The notes below the pieces were generated by a model that had not been told where the DNA came from, ran no database searches, and saw nothing but the letters and a program-made list of their open reading frames with translations. A stretch of 64,000 nt of DNA from Mycolicibacterium vinylchloridicum. Its GTDB lineage: Bacteria > Actinomycetota > Actinomycetes > Mycobacteriales > Mycobacteriaceae. The stretch is taken from NCBI RefSeq assembly GCF_013404075.1, contig NZ_JACBJQ010000003.1, forward strand, positions 124,001-188,000, read 5' to 3'. The first letter of the stretch is position 1. The number at the start of each line of letters is the position of its first letter. The translations under genes and the position numbers were made by a program. Positions 33,333-41,318 of the stretch are shown here, one piece after another.

Positions 33333-34648
33333 GATCCGCCCCCGGGCGGGGTCATCATCCCGGTCAACCCGGAGTCCGGGTTGGTCGCGACGGCCTCGGC
33401 AGGCAGCGGCGCCGGGTTGTCCGCCGGGGGAGCCGGAGTCGCGGCCGGCGGCGCCGGATTACCCGGCGGCGGTGCCGGCCGGTAGTCGGGTCGCAGCCAA
33501 TCCTCGCTGTACGTCACCTCGTTGGGGCGCGCAGTGGCCCCGACAAATGGATTGAGACCGAACGGCAAGAAGTTGAACTGTCGGTTCTTCATGATCGGAG
33601 CGAGATACTGAACACACAGTTTTGCCGACTGCTCGGCGCCCAGCCGAGACGCCGCCTGCACGGCCCCACACAGGAACGACACCGGATTGGCGAAGTTGTT
33701 CAGCGCGAGAATACCGGTGAGCGCGTTCTGTGCAGGCTGGTAGATGTTGGAGAGATTCTGCACTGTCGTCGGTCCGATGTGCAGGAACTGCTGGATCTCA
33801 TCCCGGCTCTCGCCGAGCGCGGCAGCCAGCGTCGCCAGTTGGTCAGAAGTGGTACCGACCGCTTCGGTGTTCTCCGTGAGAAACGCTCTGACATCTGTCA
33901 CAGCGGTGTTGAGGTCACCGATCGCCTGACCGATTTCGTTGGGGGAGTTGGCGACAAGACCGCTCACCGCCGCGAGATTACCGTTGAGCATCCGCATCAC
34001 GTCGGTGCTGGCCTGCAGGGCGGTGACGAGAGTCGACAAGCTCTTGATGGTTCCGAAGATGTCCCTGCTGTGGTCGCCGAGCGCCGAGAACGCCTCGGAC
34101 ATCTTGATGATGGCCCGCCGGATATCGGCACCCTGGCCACGCAGGTTGTCCGCGGTGGTGTTGAGGAAGGCGCCAAGCGGGCTCACACCGCCGGGCTCGT
34201 CGGGCTGCAATGTCTGCGTGAGCTTTTCGAGTTGCTCGCGCAGGTCGTCCCATTCGACCGGCACGAGAGTTCGGTTCAGCGGGATCACCCCACCGGGCTT
34301 CATTGCGGGGCCGCTGGTGTAGGCGGGAGTGAGCTGAATGGCCCGAGCGGTCACCAGCGACGGTGCCAGGATCGCTGCCTGGACGTCCGCGGGAACCTTG
34401 AACTTCTTGTCGACCCAGAACTTCACCTTGACCGACTCCGGCTGGGGTTCGATCGACTCGATCGCGCCCACCGGAACGCCGAGGATGCGGATCTCGTCAC
34501 CGGGGAAGACACCGTTGCTGTTGTCGAAATAGGCCGTCAGATGAACCCGATTGGCGGTGAAGGCCGTCCGCAGCAGCAGGCCGGCGCCGACGACCAGCGT
34601 CAGGATCAGCGTGACCGAGACCAGTATTGTGATACCGCGTTTGCTCAT
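33329..34648 (-). CDS. mceD: Mce family protein D (lipid transporter subunit)
   Basis: A 439-residue protein with an N-terminal membrane helix (about 7-27), the Mce domain (I-R-I-L-G-V-P-V-G-A-I-E-S-I), a long helical region and a C-terminal Pro/Ala-rich tail of about 45 residues. The start ATG 34648 overlaps the mceC stop at 34645 (ATGA). The Pro-rich tail is common to several Mce proteins and probably lies in the periplasm or cell wall. Confidence 0.92.
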   Translation of the reverse strand: MSKRGITILVSVTLILTLVVGAGLLLRTAFTANRVHLTAYFDNSNGVFPGDEIRILGVPVGAIESIEPQPESVKVKFWVDKKFKVPADVQAAILAPSLVTARAIQLTPAYTSGPAMKPGGVIPLNRTLVPVEWDDLREQLEKLTQTLQPDEPGGVSPLGAFLNTTADNLRGQGADIRRAIIKMSEAFSALGDHSRDIFGTIKSLSTLVTALQASTDVMRMLNGNLAAVSGLVANSPNEIGQAIGDLNTAVTDVRAFLTENTEAVGTTSDQLATLAAALGESRDEIQQFLHIGPTTVQNLSNIYQPAQNALTGILALNNFANPVSFLCGAVQAASRLGAEQSAKLCVQYLAPIMKNRQFNFLPFGLNPFVGATARPNEVTYSEDWLRPDYRPAPPPGNPAPPAATPAPPADNPAPLPAEAVATNPDSGLTGMMTPPGGGS

Positions 34649-35910
34649 GGCTGATCCGGCTCGACGAGGAACGGTTGCGGTGTCGGTGGAGGTCCGATGA
34701 CAGCGGGCGGCCCGGGCGGTGGCCCACCCGGTGCCGGAGCGGGCAGCGGCGGACGATACGGGTACCGCGGGTCACCGGGGTTGCCGGTGATCGCCTCCGG
34801 TAGCGACAGGTTCGGCTCGCCGCCCTGGCCGGTGCGGGGGAACGGCATCGGGAGGGGCGGCGTGCCCGGCTGGCCTACTTGAGGATCAGCCAGCTGTGAC
34901 GGCAAGAGCACATTGGGGTCGACGCCCAGATCGGAGAATGCGGCATCGATGAAGGGCTGAACGAACTGTCCGGGAAGTAGATTGGCGAGGTAAGCCTTGA
35001 AGAACGGTCCGGACGACAAGGTCTCCCCGAACGACATCGCATAGGCATTCAGCAGCTTCAGCGATTGCTGGACGTTGCCTTTGTACTTGTTGACCAGCGC
35101 CAGGACACCGTTGAGCTTGTCGAGCGCCGGCTTCAGCTTGCCCCGGTTGTCGGCGACGAATCCGGACAATTGCGTGGAGACGGCCGACAAATGCCCCGCG
35201 ATGGCGTCAAGTGATCCGCTCTGGGTCTGTAACGTCGCCAGGAGTGCGTTGGTGTCGTTGATGAGACTCGCGACATCGGAACTGCGTTGCGCCAGAACCG
35301 TTGTCGCCTTATTGGCGTTGGTGAGTAAGCTGCGCAGCTCTTGATCCCGCTTGCCCAGAGTATCGGAGAACCGCGCCACACCCGCCACCGCGACCTGCAG
35401 ATCCGCCGGGGTGTCTTTGAAGGTTTCGGCCAGGGTGGACAACGAGTCGGACAGCTGGTTGGTGTCCAATCCACTGATTGCGGTGGCGACATCGCCGAGC
35501 GCATCGGGAAGCTGGTAAGGCGGTGTGGTGCGATCAACCGGGATAGGACCGGCCAGCGTCCCCTCTCCGCGCGGGGTGACCTCGAGGATCTTGGAACCCA
35601 GCAATGTCCGCGTCTTGATGGCGGCCTCGGTGCGATCACCCAGCGGCATGTCCTTGTCGACCTCGAAGGTGACCAGGACACGGTTGCCGTCCAGTTCCAG
35701 GTCGGTGACCTGACCGATCTTGAATCCGGATACCTGCACCGGGGCATCGACTGCCAGACCACCTGTTTCGCTGAAGTATGCGGAGTAGGTCTGCCCGTTG
35801 TTGAAGAAGGGCAGGCTCTTGTACTGCAGCGCTCCCACCATGACGACGGCGAGCACGGTGACGCCTACGCCCCCGATGATGAGTGGATTGCGTTCGGAGA
35901 AGCTTTTCAC
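34645..35910 (-). CDS. mceC: Mce family protein C (lipid transporter subunit)
   Basis: A 421-residue protein with an N-terminal membrane helix, the Mce domain with V-Q-V-S-G-F-K-I-G-Q-V-T-D, a helical region and a strongly Pro/Gly-rich tail (about the last 60 residues). GTG 35910 is preferred because it overlaps the mceB stop as GTGA with GGGAGG 11 bases upstream; GTG 35922 is possible but sits directly against that Shine-Dalgarno. Confidence 0.92.
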   Translation of the reverse strand: MKSFSERNPLIIGGVGVTVLAVVMVGALQYKSLPFFNNGQTYSAYFSETGGLAVDAPVQVSGFKIGQVTDLELDGNRVLVTFEVDKDMPLGDRTEAAIKTRTLLGSKILEVTPRGEGTLAGPIPVDRTTPPYQLPDALGDVATAISGLDTNQLSDSLSTLAETFKDTPADLQVAVAGVARFSDTLGKRDQELRSLLTNANKATTVLAQRSSDVASLINDTNALLATLQTQSGSLDAIAGHLSAVSTQLSGFVADNRGKLKPALDKLNGVLALVNKYKGNVQQSLKLLNAYAMSFGETLSSGPFFKAYLANLLPGQFVQPFIDAAFSDLGVDPNVLLPSQLADPQVGQPGTPPLPMPFPRTGQGGEPNLSLPEAITGNPGDPRYPYRPPLPAPAPGGPPPGPPAVIGPPPTPQPFLVEPDQP

Positions 35911-36935
35911 TTCGGCGCGCACCTCCCGGTGTCCTGCCCGGCCATCTTGATGTAAACCGGTTGGCCGCCTTTACCGTTCATCTTGAGGAACAGATCGCAC
36001 AGGTAGAAGCTGAAGAAGTCGCCATACACGCCTTGTCTGGCCAGCGCGCGGTACGCGTCGGGCAACGTCGCCAGCAGGTGGTCGAGGAAGTCATAGTCGC
36101 CCATCGCCAAGCCCGCGACCCGGTCGGTCTGTGCGACGGTATCGCGCAATGGGGGACGGGCAGCAGACATCAGATCGGCGATCGACTGCGTCGCGGCATT
36201 GGTGTAGGCGACCGCGTTGGTGATGTCGTCCCGCCGGGCCGAGAGGCCCTTCACGAGTTCGGACGTGGCCGACCACGCTTTGTCGAATTGCTTGTTCTGG
36301 TCAGCGAGTGAACCGAGTACGACATTCAAATTGTGAATGACCTCTCCGATGAGGTCGTCGCGGTCGGCCAGTGTGCTGGTGAACTGCGCGGTTTGGCTCA
36401 GGAACGAGTTGATGGTGCCACCCTGCCCCTGCAAAGCCTGGATCAATTGCCCGGTAAGGGCATTGACCTGTTCGGGATCCAATGCGCGGAACAACGGCCG
36501 GAACCCACCGATGAGCGCGTCGAGGTCGACCGAGGGAGCGGTCTGACTGACGGGAATGGTCTGTCCCGGGAGCAGCCGCTTGGTGTCGCCGGCGCCCTCC
36601 TGGAGCTCGAGGTAGCGGTCGCCCAGCGGATTGTCCCAACGGATGACCGCGCGTGAGCCGTGCGTCAGGACCACCGACTGGTCGGTGGTGAATTCGACCG
36701 TGACGATGGTGTCGGGGCGGATCGAGATGTCGCTCACCTTGCCGACTTCCACGCCGGCGATCCGGACGAAGGCGCCGGACTTCAACCCGGTGATATCGCT
36801 GAACTCGGCCCGGTAGGTGTCCTCGTCCTGGAATCTCAGCTGCGCGAAGATCGCGAAGATCGCGAAGATGCCCAGCACGCAGACCATCACGAAGATGGCG
36901 AGTCGCCAGACGGCGCCTGCCAGGTTGTCTCGCAC
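35907..36935 (-). CDS. mceB: Mce family protein B (lipid transporter subunit)
   Basis: A 342-residue protein with an N-terminal membrane helix (about 10-32), the Mce domain with F-V-R-I-A-G-V-E-V-G-K-V, and a helical region ending without a Pro-rich tail, as usual for MceB. The C-terminal cysteines (C-D-L-F and R-C-A-P-K) may form a disulphide. The start is ATG 36935, 39 bases after the mceA stop. Confidence 0.92.
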   Translation of the reverse strand: MRDNLAGAVWRLAIFVMVCVLGIFAIFAIFAQLRFQDEDTYRAEFSDITGLKSGAFVRIAGVEVGKVSDISIRPDTIVTVEFTTDQSVVLTHGSRAVIRWDNPLGDRYLELQEGAGDTKRLLPGQTIPVSQTAPSVDLDALIGGFRPLFRALDPEQVNALTGQLIQALQGQGGTINSFLSQTAQFTSTLADRDDLIGEVIHNLNVVLGSLADQNKQFDKAWSATSELVKGLSARRDDITNAVAYTNAATQSIADLMSAARPPLRDTVAQTDRVAGLAMGDYDFLDHLLATLPDAYRALARQGVYGDFFSFYLCDLFLKMNGKGGQPVYIKMAGQDTGRCAPK

Positions 36936-36974
36936 CTACTTCTCCTTGGTATGAGCTTCGTGATGGGGGTCGGT

Positions 36975-38309
36975 TCAGGGTCCGGGCGGATACGCGGGTC
37001 CCGGCGGATACAGTGGTGTGCCGTCGGGCCCGTAGAGCGGGGCGCCGTAGGGCGGTGCCCCCGGATAGGGGACCGGCCCGATCGCCGGAACACCGTCCCC
37101 GTGCGGCCTCGGCGGTTCCGGCACGCCCTTGGTGACGGGGAACCAGTTGTACAGCCATGGGTTGCCGGTGCCCGGGTTCGGCCGCAAGTCCAGCCCGGTA
37201 CCCCAGCCGGTGTTCGTCACCAGTTGGCGCACAGGGAAGTTCTTGCTCGGGTCGGGAAGCGATCCGCACGACGGCTTCCCGCCGGGGCCGCCCTTGGCGG
37301 CGACGATGGGCAGGTTGTCCGGGTATTTGTACGGATCCTCGGCCGGCATGAGGGCGGCATCGAGGATGACCGACTTCTTGTTGCCGCCCATCGCCTCGAG
37401 ACCGCCGTTGTTGAGGAACCACACCGAGCCCTGCAGGGTGCAGGTGTAGGTCGGATCGTATTTGTGCAGCAGGTCGGTTGTCGGGACCAGCGTGTCCATC
37501 AGGTGAACCAGGTCATTGCCGTTGCGGCCGAGCACATTTGCGCCACTCTGCGAGAACCCGATGCTGTTGAGCAGTGCGGTGTTCAGTTGCGCGGAATGAT
37601 CGGTGATCGTCGTGCCGGTGACACTGGCCGCGTTCAGGATCTTCATGATGTCCGAAGCGGCGTCGGCGTAGGTGGAGGAGAACCCGTTGAACGCCCGCCA
37701 GTCCGCGGCGACGGTGTCCATCCGCGGATTGATGGCGAGTAGGACCTCGTTGGCGTCGACCGTGGCCTGGCCGATCCGCTCACCCTGTCCGCGCACTCCG
37801 TCGGCGAGGGCGGTCAGCGTGGCGTTGAGTTTCATCGGGTCGAGCTTCGCGATGAACGTGCTCAGGTTCTCGAAGACGGTGTTGACTTCGGTGCTGACAT
37901 TGCGGGAGGTCAACACCGTGCCGGCCGTAATCCGTTGCTTGCTGGGCTTATCCGGATAGATGAGGTCGACGTACTTGGCGCCGAACGCCGTGGTGGCCTT
38001 GATCTGCGCACCCACGTTCTGGGGGATGTCAGCGGCCGCTTCGGGAAAGATGTTGAGCCGCACGGAGACATTGGTGCCGGTCCCCGTCACCGACGCTATG
38101 CGGCCGACCTGAACTCCGCGCAGCTTGACCTTCCCGCCCGATTCCAGGATCAGACCCGACCGGTCCGAGGTCAGCGTCACCGGTACGAAGGAGCGGAATG
38201 TGCCGGTGAACAACGTGATCGTCATCAGAACCAGAAAGATGACCAGTGCCAGCAGGATGGCCGTCCACCAGGCCGGCTTGATACGCATATCCCTACGGTC
38301 GTCGAACAT
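36975..38309 (-). CDS. mceA: Mce family protein A (lipid transporter subunit)
   Basis: A 444-residue protein with a membrane helix at about residues 15-35, the Mce domain (V-K-L-R-G-V-Q-V-G-R-I-A-S-V), a long helical region and a Pro/Gly/Tyr-rich C-terminal tail of about 50 residues. The conserved F-G-A-K-Y-V-D-L block of MceA proteins is present. The start is ATG 38309, two bases after the yrbEB stop. It is the first Mce component in the operon. Confidence 0.93.
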   Translation of the reverse strand: MFDDRRDMRIKPAWWTAILLALVIFLVLMTITLFTGTFRSFVPVTLTSDRSGLILESGGKVKLRGVQVGRIASVTGTGTNVSVRLNIFPEAAADIPQNVGAQIKATTAFGAKYVDLIYPDKPSKQRITAGTVLTSRNVSTEVNTVFENLSTFIAKLDPMKLNATLTALADGVRGQGERIGQATVDANEVLLAINPRMDTVAADWRAFNGFSSTYADAASDIMKILNAASVTGTTITDHSAQLNTALLNSIGFSQSGANVLGRNGNDLVHLMDTLVPTTDLLHKYDPTYTCTLQGSVWFLNNGGLEAMGGNKKSVILDAALMPAEDPYKYPDNLPIVAAKGGPGGKPSCGSLPDPSKNFPVRQLVTNTGWGTGLDLRPNPGTGNPWLYNWFPVTKGVPEPPRPHGDGVPAIGPVPYPGAPPYGAPLYGPDGTPLYPPGPAYPPGP

Positions 38310-38311
38310 CG

Positions 38312-39166
38312 CTACCCGGACAGGTCGAAGTTGCCGGACTGCCCGTACACCGACAGCGTGATGATGACCGAGACGAATGCGGCCGCGATGAGCGAAGTAC
38401 GGACCGCGCGGCCGACCGCCTCACCGACGCCGGCCGGCCCGCCGGTTGCCGTATATCCGTAGTAGGTGTGCACCAGCATCACGACGATGCCGATCATCAC
38501 GGCCTGAAAGAACGACCAGATCAGGTCGGTCGAATGCAGGAACGTATTGAAGTAGTGGTCGTAGACGCCGGTGGACTGGCCGTAGCCGAAGGTGGTGCCC
38601 ATCCGGGCCGCGAAGAACGAGGCGAGTACCGCGATGCAGTACAGCGGCATGACGACGATGATCCCGGCCACCACTCGGGTGGAGGCCAGGTAAGCGATCG
38701 ACCGGATGCCCATCACTTCGAGGGCGTCGATCTCCTCGCTGATGCGCATCGCGCCGAGCTGGGCTGTGGCGCCCGCGCCGATGGTCGCGGCCAGCCCGAT
38801 ACCCGCCACCACCGGGGCGATGATCCGGACATTGGCGTAGGCCGAGATGAAGCCGGTGAGTGCCTCGACACCGATGCCGGCCAGCGAGTTGTATCCCTGG
38901 ACGGCGATGATCGCCCCCGCCGACAACGTGAGGAATCCGATGATCACGACGGTTCCACCGATGACGGCCAAGGCGCCGGTTCCCAAACTCATCTGTGCGA
39001 TGAGCCGGACGATCTCGATTTTGTAGTGGACGAACGCGTTTCGGATCTCGGTGATGGTTCTGGTGTAGAACGCCATCTGGAATCCGATGGCGTCCCATCC
39101 CTTGGCGAAACCCTTGGCGGCGTTGCTGAGCCGGCCGAGGCGCTTGCTCGGCCGAGCCGTTGTCAT
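38312..39166 (-). CDS. yrbEB: YrbE/MlaE-type permease B of the Mce transporter
   Basis: A 284-residue integral membrane permease with about five or six helices. The EQ-loop-like segment E-E-I-D-A-L-E-V-M-G-I is the site where MlaE-type permeases contact the ATPase (MceG/MlaF). A glycine-rich C-terminus (A-T-G-G-P-A-G-V-G-E-A-V) is shared with yrbEA. ATG 39166 overlaps the yrbEA stop (39163) as ATGA. The ATPase gene is not in the window; mycobacteria usually have a single distant mceG. Confidence 0.93.
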   Translation of the reverse strand: MTTARPSKRLGRLSNAAKGFAKGWDAIGFQMAFYTRTITEIRNAFVHYKIEIVRLIAQMSLGTGALAVIGGTVVIIGFLTLSAGAIIAVQGYNSLAGIGVEALTGFISAYANVRIIAPVVAGIGLAATIGAGATAQLGAMRISEEIDALEVMGIRSIAYLASTRVVAGIIVVMPLYCIAVLASFFAARMGTTFGYGQSTGVYDHYFNTFLHSTDLIWSFFQAVMIGIVVMLVHTYYGYTATGGPAGVGEAVGRAVRTSLIAAAFVSVIITLSVYGQSGNFDLSG

Positions 39167-39972
39167 TTTGCCGCCTCGACGCCGATGGCGGTCGCGATGA
39201 CGTTGATGAAGAACAAGGCCATGAAGGACAGCACAACGGTCTCGTTGACCGCATTGCCGACGCCCGCGGGACCGCCGCCCACCGAAATGCCCTTGTAGCA
39301 GGCGATCAGGCTGGCTGCCAAGCCGAAGACCGCCGCCTTGCACAGGGCGACGATCACCTCGACCGGACCTACCAGGATCGTCATCCCGGCGGCGAACGCG
39401 CCAGGTGTCACGTGCTGGACGAAGACGGAGAAAAGGAAGCCGCCGCCGAGGCCGATGACCGACACGATCGAATTCAGCAGCAAGGCGACGAGAGTGGCGG
39501 CCAGTACTCGGGGCACCACCAGTGACTGGACGGGGTTGATGCCCAGTACCCGCAGCGCGTCGAGCTCCTCGCGAATTGTGCGCGCTCCCAGATCGGCGCA
39601 CATCGCCGTGGCGCCGGCGCCGGCGACCACGAGGACGGTGACCACCGGGCCGATCTGGGTGATGGCGCCGAGCGCGGTGCCAGTGCCCGAGTAGTCGGCA
39701 GCGCCGAACTCGATCAGCAGGATGTTCAGGACGAACACCGTCAGAACGGTGAACGGGATCGACAACATGATGGTCGGCACGATCGACACCCGTGCCACGA
39801 ACCAGCTCTGCAACAGGAACTCACGCCAGGCGAACGGCGGCTTGAACATCAGCACGAACGTGTCGAGGCACATCGCGACGAAGCCACCCACCGCGATTGC
39901 TGGTTTCGACACCGCCGACACAGCACCGCGGGTCAGGCTTCGCTGAGGCGTTGCCGGAGCAACTTGCCCCAT
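39163..39972 (-). CDS. yrbEA: YrbE/MlaE-type permease A of the Mce transporter
   Basis: An integral membrane permease of about 269 residues and the first gene of the mce operon. The ATPase-contact segment R-E-E-L-D-A-L-R-V-L-G-I-N-P and the C-terminal G-G-G-P-A-G-V-G-N-A-V are seen. There are two adjacent ATG codons (39975 and 39972); the second has better spacing from GGAGG. The operon continues without a break to mceF. Upstream is a 611-bp leader with a TATAAT promoter. Confidence 0.93.
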   Translation of the reverse strand: MGQVAPATPQRSLTRGAVSAVSKPAIAVGGFVAMCLDTFVLMFKPPFAWREFLLQSWFVARVSIVPTIMLSIPFTVLTVFVLNILLIEFGAADYSGTGTALGAITQIGPVVTVLVVAGAGATAMCADLGARTIREELDALRVLGINPVQSLVVPRVLAATLVALLLNSIVSVIGLGGGFLFSVFVQHVTPGAFAAGMTILVGPVEVIVALCKAAVFGLAASLIACYKGISVGGGPAGVGNAVNETVVLSFMALFFINVIATAIGVEAAK

Positions 39973-40052
39973 CATGACCTCCGATCGTGGTGCGGTCTGC
40001 GGCTTCGGAACAGTGTGACGCAGGTCTCCATTACATGCAACAAAGAACGTAC

Positions 40053-40058
40053 ATTATA
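40053..40058 (-). promoter_or_regulatory. -10 box (TATAAT) of the mce operon
   Basis: A perfect TATAAT on the minus strand lies about 80 bases upstream of the yrbEA start. It is the best sigma-A -10 element in the leader, and no convincing -35 was found. Confidence 0.55.
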
Positions 40059-40239
40059 TTTTGTCCATTCCGCAATGCCTCCGAGCTGCGGCACACACTC
40101 AGCGCCGTAAATGGCTCCGAACAGGCATGAAGCTATTTAGAGCTGTAGAGTCTCATAAAGATACCTCATGTCGCATCCGGTGCAAAGCAGCTTCTGACCG
40201 CGCCTCTCCACTGCCGGGAGGAGCGAGCCGTGTCGATAA

Positions 40240-40264
40240 ATTTTAATCTATTTTTGACTAAAAT
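40240..40264. promoter_or_regulatory. Inverted repeat ATTTTA-N13-TAAAAT in the mce leader
   Basis: Six-bp arms flank a spacer containing TATTTTTGA, a 9-mer also seen before the genes starting at 1839 and 12045. It is a candidate regulatory site between the TetR gene and the mce operon, about 270 bases from the yrbEA start. Confidence 0.35.
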
Positions 40265-40586
40265 AGCAGACTGCATGGCCTGGGTGGGCAAATGATCGGT
40301 GATCGCCGGCCTGCATGGGCGCACGGGGATGGCGGGGCCTGCGGCGGCCGGCAAACCCGGGACACATGTGCTGCGGTAGCTCCGGCGAATGCGGGGCTGG
40401 ATCTGCCGAGGGTTGCTGTCGGCTCGTCGCTGATAGCGCATATATATAAGGCCTCGTCAATTTCGAGTCGACCGGACCACCCTGCACGGACACCCGGAGA
40501 TCTGGAAGGCCCCGACGAGTACTCGTGCCGCTGTCGGCCACGTCCACTACGCGGCGCCGCGCACGAACCGCGGCCACTGGAAACGG

Positions 40587-41240
40587 TCAGGCCGACGTTT
40601 CCTCGGCGTCGGTCCGGTACGAGTCGCTGAGCGTCACGCCGTAGAGGAAGCTCCGGATCCGTTCGGCGAACAGCTCTTTCACGGTGAGGTCGTTGGCTTG
40701 TATGGCGTCGGCGAGGTTGGGGTACTTGTCGGGGTCGAACGGGGGAAACAGGGCGGTTCGGCCCCGAGGCGTACGGACGGCCTCGGTCAGAACCGCGCCG
40801 ACACAGAGGGTTTCCATGCCGTCGAGGATCTGCGCGTGCAAGTGCACCGGGACGCCGGAGTCGCTGAGGAACGCAGCGGCGTCCTCGAAGCTGCCGATCA
40901 GAGTCTCACGCGGCAGATGCTCGATCAGAACCGACGCCGCGTTGCGATGGCGGAGGACCGATTGCCGGAAGTTCAGCGCCAAACTGACGAAATACTCCGG
41001 CCAGTCGGGTCCGGGCGGGCGCCGCGGTTTGATCACCGACTTGCCGCCGATGTGGCGGGCGACGGCGATCAGGATCTCGTTCTTGTCGGCGAAATGATGG
41101 TAGAGCGATGGCGCGCGGACGCCCAGATGCGCTGCGAGGCGGGGCAGGCTGAACGCGGCCAGCCCCTCGGAGTCGATGATCTCGATCGACGCCTCGACGG
41201 CCGCGGTGCGACTGATCAGCGGTTTGGACGGACGGGCCAT
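40587..41240 (-). CDS. TetR family transcriptional regulator
   Basis: A 217-residue TetR protein. The helix-turn-helix spans about residues 29-51 with R-A-P-S-L-Y-H-H-F-A-D-K-N-E. The C-terminal half matches the TetR ligand-binding type with a V-G-A-V-L-T-E-A segment. It lies downstream of an aldehyde dehydrogenase gene (78-bp gap with its own TATAGT box) and upstream of the mce leader, in the same direction as both. It may control mce, the catabolic cluster or both; the AGGTTTA motifs at 42872 and 47026 are candidate targets. Confidence 0.9.
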   Translation of the reverse strand: MARPSKPLISRTAAVEASIEIIDSEGLAAFSLPRLAAHLGVRAPSLYHHFADKNEILIAVARHIGGKSVIKPRRPPGPDWPEYFVSLALNFRQSVLRHRNAASVLIEHLPRETLIGSFEDAAAFLSDSGVPVHLHAQILDGMETLCVGAVLTEAVRTPRGRTALFPPFDPDKYPNLADAIQANDLTVKELFAERIRSFLYGVTLSDSYRTDAEETSA

Positions 41241-41296
41241 TTCAATGGTCCCTGAGCCTGCGGGAAGACCGCCCGGCTGCTCGTCGCATGGGCGTC

Positions 41297-41302
41297 ACTA
41301 TA
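41297..41302 (-). promoter_or_regulatory. -10 box (TATAGT) of the TetR gene
   Basis: TATAGT on the minus strand lies about 57 bases before the TetR start at 41240, in the short gap after the aldehyde dehydrogenase stop. It indicates separate initiation of the regulator. Confidence 0.45.
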
Positions 41303-41318
41303 CCGAGGGGGACGGGCT

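Larger units (their letters stand above)
39976..40586. other. 611-bp intergenic region upstream of the mce operon
   Basis: No convincing gene is seen on either strand; short frames lack codon character. The region is unusually AT-rich for this DNA. It holds a TATAAT box for the mce operon (40058-40053, minus strand), an inverted repeat at 40240-40264, and an alternating TATATATA tract near 40441-40449. The right end is the downstream side of the TetR gene 40587-41240. Confidence 0.6.

Noticed and set aside
30744..39975. Assignment of the mce operon as mce4 (cholesterol importer)
   Set aside because: No mas genes, no recognisable KstR-type sites and no cholesterol ring-degradation genes next to it; the sequence read by eye cannot place it within mce1-mce4.
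40441..40449. TATATATA tract as a promoter for a gene on the plus strand
   Set aside because: No plus-strand gene follows; the tract is downstream of the TetR stop and is more likely part of the AT-rich intergenic DNA.
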